From the NCBI GenBank assembly GCA_966250335.1, contig CBINGZ010000003.1, forward strand, positions 124,001-188,000: a stretch of 64,000 nucleotides of DNA, given 5' to 3'. Positions 60,360 to 64,000 of the stretch are shown piece by piece. Numbering within the stretch: the stretch's first letter is position 1; every line of letters starts with the position of its first letter. The translations under genes and the position numbers were made by a program. The notes beneath the pieces were generated by a model that made no database searches, had not been told where the DNA came from, and was given only the letters and a program-made list of their open reading frames with translations. This DNA comes from OLB7 sp966250335 (lineage in GTDB: Bacteria; Bacteroidota; Ignavibacteria; OLB7).

Positions 60360-61148
60360 ATGCAGACACCCGCACCTCTCTACGATACTATCGGAACCGG
60401 CTACGACATCACCCGCCGCGCGGACCCCTTCATCGTCTCCGAGCTTGCCCGCGAGCTTTGTCCGGGGGAGGGGGATTACCTCGATCTTGCCTGCGGAACC
60501 GGGAACTACACCGTTGCCCTCGCCTCGCTTGGAGGCCGCTGGTCCGGGGTGGATCAGTCGGGGACGATGATCGATGCCGCCTCCGCCAAATCGACGGCGA
60601 TCCGGTGGGAGGTGGGGAGCGTCGACCGCCTGCCGTTCGAGGATGGGACCTTCACCGGCGCGACCTGCATTCTTGCGATCCATCATTTCCCCTCGCTCGA
60701 TGATGCCTTCGCGGAGACCGCTCGTGTGCTGCGGAGCGGCCGGTTCGTCATCTTTACATCGCTGCCGGAGCAGACGGGGAGCTACTGGCTGGCCCGGTAC
60801 TTCCCGCGGGCGATCGCCGCGTCGTGCGCGCAGCTCCCTTCTCTGGAAACGGTGACCTCGGCGCTCCGGAAGGCGTCGCTGGAGACCGTGGCGGTCGTCC
60901 CCTACGATGTCCGGCCGGATCTGCGCGACTTCTTCCTCTACAGCGGAAAACATAGGCCCGAGATCTACCTGGACCCGCTCGTGCGGCGCGGCATCTCCAC
61001 CTTCGCCTCGCTCGCCGACCCTGCGGAGATCGAGGAAGGCTGCGCGCGACTCCGGGAGGATATCGAGAGCGGAAGGATTGAAAGCGTCGTCAGGGAATAT
61101 CGCGGCGATGCGGGGGACTACTGTTTTGTCGTGGCTGAGAAGGGGTGA
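60360..61148 (+). CDS. Class I SAM-dependent methyltransferase
   Basis: 262 residues. The SAM-binding motif I YLDLACGTGNYTVALAS (about 40-56) and the following GVDQSGTMIDAA, VGSVDRLPFEDGTFTGAT and HHFPSLDDAFAETARVLRSG are typical of the UbiE/Coq5-like methyltransferase fold. The C-terminal part (about 150-262) is an acceptor-binding cap with no recognisable substrate motif. It is cytoplasmic. It lies at the right border of the accessory island, with same-strand genes on both sides but large gaps, so it is likely monocistronic. Confidence 0.9.
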   Translation: MQTPAPLYDTIGTGYDITRRADPFIVSELARELCPGEGDYLDLACGTGNYTVALASLGGRWSGVDQSGTMIDAASAKSTAIRWEVGSVDRLPFEDGTFTGATCILAIHHFPSLDDAFAETARVLRSGRFVIFTSLPEQTGSYWLARYFPRAIAASCAQLPSLETVTSALRKASLETVAVVPYDVRPDLRDFFLYSGKHRPEIYLDPLVRRGISTFASLADPAEIEEGCARLREDIESGRIESVVREYRGDAGDYCFVVAEKG

Positions 61149-61456
61149 GAGGGGCGCCCCCTTCCTCGAACCTGCGGAGTCTCTTCCTGGGGCTGTGATT
61201 TCAATCATGCTTTGATATTCTTCCTCCGTTTCCGTAACCTTGCGCCACGAGGTATGGTCAACGGTCGGACGTGGTTACGAAGTCCGTATGCGCTTGCCTG
61301 CTTCGTCGTTTCCACCCCGTATCGCCCGACCTTCTTTCCTGATGTGAACCTGTCGCGGGCCTTCTCGTTCCGTCGTGTCGGCGGGTGATGACGGCCTGTC
61401 GCATTCCGAAGTTCCGAGGTCGCCGCGGGTACCGTGTGCCGGAGTTATCCCTTCCC
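61149..61456. other. Gene-free stretch with a promoter candidate
   Basis: 308 bp before the sensor kinase gene. Apart from the promoter candidate at 61211-61242 I see no gene, RNA or repeat. Confidence 0.5.
61211..61242 (+). promoter_or_regulatory. Candidate Bacteroidota-type promoter for the sensor gene
   Basis: TTTG (61211-61214), 20 bp, TAACCTTG (61235-61242). The -33/-7 consensus is TTTG-(19-21)-TAnnTTTG, and the second box differs at one defined position. The leader would be about 210 nt. Confidence 0.4.
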
Positions 61457-64000
61457 ATGATCGCTCGTCGGATCGATATCGTTCTGGTCGCCCTGGGCGC
61501 TTTCTGCGCGGCCGCCGGTCTGCCGGTCGCGGGGATGGCGCAGAGGTTCAGGGTCGAACGGATCACGCCGGAACAGGGGCTCTCGCAGAGCTTCGTTCAC
61601 TGCGTCATGCAGGACAGCCGCGGCTTCATGTGGTTCGGGACAAGGGACGGACTGAACAAGTACGACGGCTATAAATTTATCGTTCACCGACCCAGACCGT
61701 TCGATTCCTCCTCCCTTTCCGTGAACGTCATTACATCGATCGCCGAGGATTCCTCGGGGGCGATCTGGGCGGGGACCTATTTCCACGGCCTCAACAGGCT
61801 GGAGCGGTCGACCGGAAAGGTGCGTCGGTACGGACATCGGCCGCGGGACCCGCACAGCCTGAGCGGCAACACGATCGGCTGCATCCTCGTGGACAGGAAG
61901 GGGGATCTCTGGGTGGGAACGCCGCAGGGATTGAATCTCTACAGGAAGGAATCGGACGACTTCACGCGATTCTCTTCCATTGCATCGGATCCCTCCACGC
62001 TCGCCCACGACTCCGTTGAATTCATCGAAGAGGATCCCTCCGGCGCTCTCTGGATCGGAGGCGGAGACATCTATATCAGCCGCTTCGATCGGACGACACG
62101 GCGGTTCACCCGCTTCACGGTCGTGCGCGCGGGAAACCATCCGGCGGGAACACGCTTCATCGGCGATGATCCCGTCGTCTTCCGGGCCTCCTGTTCGCTG
62201 GCGACGGTTCGGAGCTATATCCTGCGGTCCGATATAAGAATATCGGATAATCTCTTCCCCGTGGAGGATATGCTGAAACGGCAGGGGAGGCAGGCGGAGT
62301 ATCTGAGGATCGAACCGGGAGCGGAAGTGTGGCTCAGAGGCTCCCCGTTCAATCCGGGCTACAGCGGACTCTATTTCATCCCTCTCCCTCTCAGGGGGGC
62401 GGCCGTATCGCTTCCCGAGCCGATCATCAGAGGGAACATCACCTCACTCTATCGCGATCGGTCGGGGATCTACTGGGTGGGGACCGAGGACGGCATCTTC
62501 AGGCTGATGCCGATCGCCAGAACGATCGTCACCTATCGCCATTATCCCTCCGATCCCGGCAGCCTCAGCCATTCCCGCATCCGCTCCGTCCACGAGGACC
62601 GGGGGGGACGGCTCTGGGTCGGCACCGACGAGGGGATGAACAGGCTCGACGAACGGAGCGGAGGGTGGATACGATACTATACGGACACGGTCGTTTCCGA
62701 GGGTCCGGCCGGAAACGTCGTCAATGTGATCTACGAGGAGCGTGACGGCACGCTCCTTGCAGGCACCAACGACGGCATCAGAAGATACGACCCGGCGCAC
62801 GATCGCTTCCTTCCATACGTCGGCGTCGGGAACGGAGCGGGGGGGAGGACCCTCGCCGTCTGGTCGATGTATCGCGATAGAAATGGACTCCTCTGGGCCG
62901 GGACCAAGAACGAGGGGATCCTCCTCTTCGGTCCGGAGGGAAAAATCATACGGAGATATCGTTCGACGCCGGGAGATACGAACGGCATCGCCGACAACCG
63001 CGTCTGGTGCATGGGGGAGGACCGTTCCGGCTCCCTCTGGATCGGTACCAACGACGGGCTCCACCGCTGGTCCCCCGCCTCCGGCCGGTTCATCGCCTAT
63101 CGTCACGATCCCGGCCGTCCACGGGGGATCTGCGGCAACAATATCTGGTCGCTCAACTTCGATTCGGACTCGAACCTCTGGGTCGGGGCCTACGGCGGCG
63201 GGCTCAGCCGCTATCATCCGGAGACCGACGACTTCACCTCGGTCACCACCAATGAGGGATTGCCGAGCGATGCCGTCTTCGGCGCATTGAGCGACCGCCG
63301 GGGGCGGCTCTGGGTCAGCACCAGCAACGGACTGGCTCTCTACTCCCCCGCCGAGCGGAGGGTCCTGCGCACATACGGCGCCGCGGACGGACTGCAGGGG
63401 AACGAGTTCTCCTTCAAGGCATTCCACAAGACATCGGACGGCGAGATGTTCTTCGGCGGACTGAACGGTCTCAGCAGGTTCCGGCCGGAGGATATCCGCG
63501 ACAACACCAACATTCCCAGGCTGGCGATCACCTCCTTCCGGGTCTTCGACAGCGTGGTCGCGGGTGAACTCTTCGACGGCGCGGCGATCGAGGTCGACTA
63601 CTCGCGCAACTTCGTCTCGTTCGAGTTCGCCGCGCTCGACTATACAAATCCCGCGCAGAACCGTTACTCCTACATGCTGGAGGGGGTCGATCCCACCTGG
63701 GTGGAATGTGGCTCAAGACGATACGTCAGCTACAGTGATCTCGACCCCGGCGAATACGTTCTGCACGTCCGGGGTTCGAACAACGACGGGGCCTGGAACA
63801 GAGCCGGGGTGAGCATATCGCTCCGCGTCCTTCCTCCCTTCTGGATGACGATATGGTTCAGGATCATCGTCGGCGCCGCGCTGACGCTGGCCGTCGTGCT
63901 GATACTTCACTACCGCGTGGCGGCGGTGCGGCGGCGCGAGAAGCTGCGCAGGCAGATCCTGGAGTCGCAGTTGCAGGCGTTGCAGGCGCAGATGAACCCT
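61457..64000 (+). CDS. Two-component sensor with ligand-binding propeller, cut at the window edge
   Basis: 848 residues are visible and the frame is open to base 64000. A signal peptide or anchor (VLVALGAFCAAAGLPVAG) is followed by Reg_prop two-bladed repeats forming double seven-bladed propellers, with phrases such as HCVMQDSRGFMWFGTRDGLN, IAEDSSGAIWAGTYFHGLNR and MGEDRSGSLWIGTNDGLHRW. Next is a Y_Y_Y domain (about 690-780), a membrane helix (WFRIIVGAALTLAVVLILHY) and the start of a LytS/YehU-type His_kinase domain (SQLQALQAQMNP, the beginning of the MNPHFIFN motif). Such sensors often read sugars or surface signals. The C-terminus, perhaps with a LytTR partner gene, lies outside. Confidence 0.9.
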   Translation, partial: MIARRIDIVLVALGAFCAAAGLPVAGMAQRFRVERITPEQGLSQSFVHCVMQDSRGFMWFGTRDGLNKYDGYKFIVHRPRPFDSSSLSVNVITSIAEDSSGAIWAGTYFHGLNRLERSTGKVRRYGHRPRDPHSLSGNTIGCILVDRKGDLWVGTPQGLNLYRKESDDFTRFSSIASDPSTLAHDSVEFIEEDPSGALWIGGGDIYISRFDRTTRRFTRFTVVRAGNHPAGTRFIGDDPVVFRASCSLATVRSYILRSDIRISDNLFPVEDMLKRQGRQAEYLRIEPGAEVWLRGSPFNPGYSGLYFIPLPLRGAAVSLPEPIIRGNITSLYRDRSGIYWVGTEDGIFRLMPIARTIVTYRHYPSDPGSLSHSRIRSVHEDRGGRLWVGTDEGMNRLDERSGGWIRYYTDTVVSEGPAGNVVNVIYEERDGTLLAGTNDGIRRYDPAHDRFLPYVGVGNGAGGRTLAVWSMYRDRNGLLWAGTKNEGILLFGPEGKIIRRYRSTPGDTNGIADNRVWCMGEDRSGSLWIGTNDGLHRWSPASGRFIAYRHDPGRPRGICGNNIWSLNFDSDSNLWVGAYGGGLSRYHPETDDFTSVTTNEGLPSDAVFGALSDRRGRLWVSTSNGLALYSPAERRVLRTYGAADGLQGNEFSFKAFHKTSDGEMFFGGLNGLSRFRPEDIRDNTNIPRLAITSFRVFDSVVAGELFDGAAIEVDYSRNFVSFEFAALDYTNPAQNRYSYMLEGVDPTWVECGSRRYVSYSDLDPGEYVLHVRGSNNDGAWNRAGVSISLRVLPPFWMTIWFRIIVGAALTLAVVLILHYRVAAVRRREKLRRQILESQLQALQAQMNP

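Noticed and set aside
1..64000. tRNA or rRNA genes and intact insertion sequences
   Set aside because: I looked for cloverleaf-type sequence with CCA-proximal stems, rRNA signatures and transposase motifs (DDE, HUH) and saw none; a covariance-model scan would be decisive.

Overview
The window is high-GC, densely coded bacterial DNA. It most likely comes from the Bacteroidota/Chlorobiota (FCB) branch, perhaps a Kapabacteria- or Ignavibacteria-like lineage. The reasons are several secreted proteins ending in type IX secretion (T9SS) sorting-type domains, many beta-barrel envelope proteins, a stand-alone acyl-CoA mutase large subunit, often weak Shine-Dalgarno sites and TA-N2-TT promoter-like boxes. 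I assign no species. I see no rRNA, tRNA, CRISPR array or intact insertion sequence.

Layout. 0-2 kb: the tail of an unknown gene and PTS enzyme I. 2-5.9 kb (minus): an envelope redox operon with a Rieske lipoprotein, an outer-membrane barrel carrying one heme site, a two-heme lipoprotein, a YceI protein and a small membrane protein. 6-10.2 kb: a zinc-ribbon protein divergent from a 1103-aa ATPase regulator that carries its SARP-like DNA-binding/BTAD region at the C-terminus, with three 21-bp-spaced heptamers in front. 10.2-10.6 kb: a cluster of hairpins and direct repeats. 10.6-22.6 kb (minus): a three-gene operon for a beta-barrel, a 2734-aa giant exported protein and an FN3-repeat protein. 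22.8-27 kb: OmpA-type and small barrel proteins. 27-38 kb: metabolic and housekeeping genes (CoA-transferase homologue, acyl-CoA mutase, SIMPL protein, UbiA-type prenyltransferase, HAD phosphatase, RRM protein, SulP-STAS-CNBD transporter, GNAT). 38-47 kb: a run of secreted proteins, four with T9SS sorting-type domains. 47.7-50.9 kb: an unusual 1086-aa leaderless protein with Gly-rich repeats, a helical region containing a hydrophobic hairpin, and a beta-rich end, reminiscent of alpha-pore-forming toxins. 51-60 kb: an amidohydrolase, then an accessory island of nucleic-acid genes: EVE protein, PUA/EVE-like HNH nuclease, AlkD-type protein, RlaP-type nucleotidyltransferase, antitoxin plus truncated RES toxin, second HNH nuclease, and an undescribed small-protein/Cys-rich pair. 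60-64 kb: a methyltransferase and a hybrid-type sensor kinase cut by the window edge.

How the genes fit together. Much of the window serves the cell envelope: electron carriers, surface proteins exported by Sec and then probably T9SS, and barrels. The most promising places for something undescribed are the 1086-aa protein, the giant-protein operon, the nucleic-acid island with its two-gene cassette, and the reversed-order SARP-like regulator with its repeats. All functional statements are read from sequence by eye; no database search was run.
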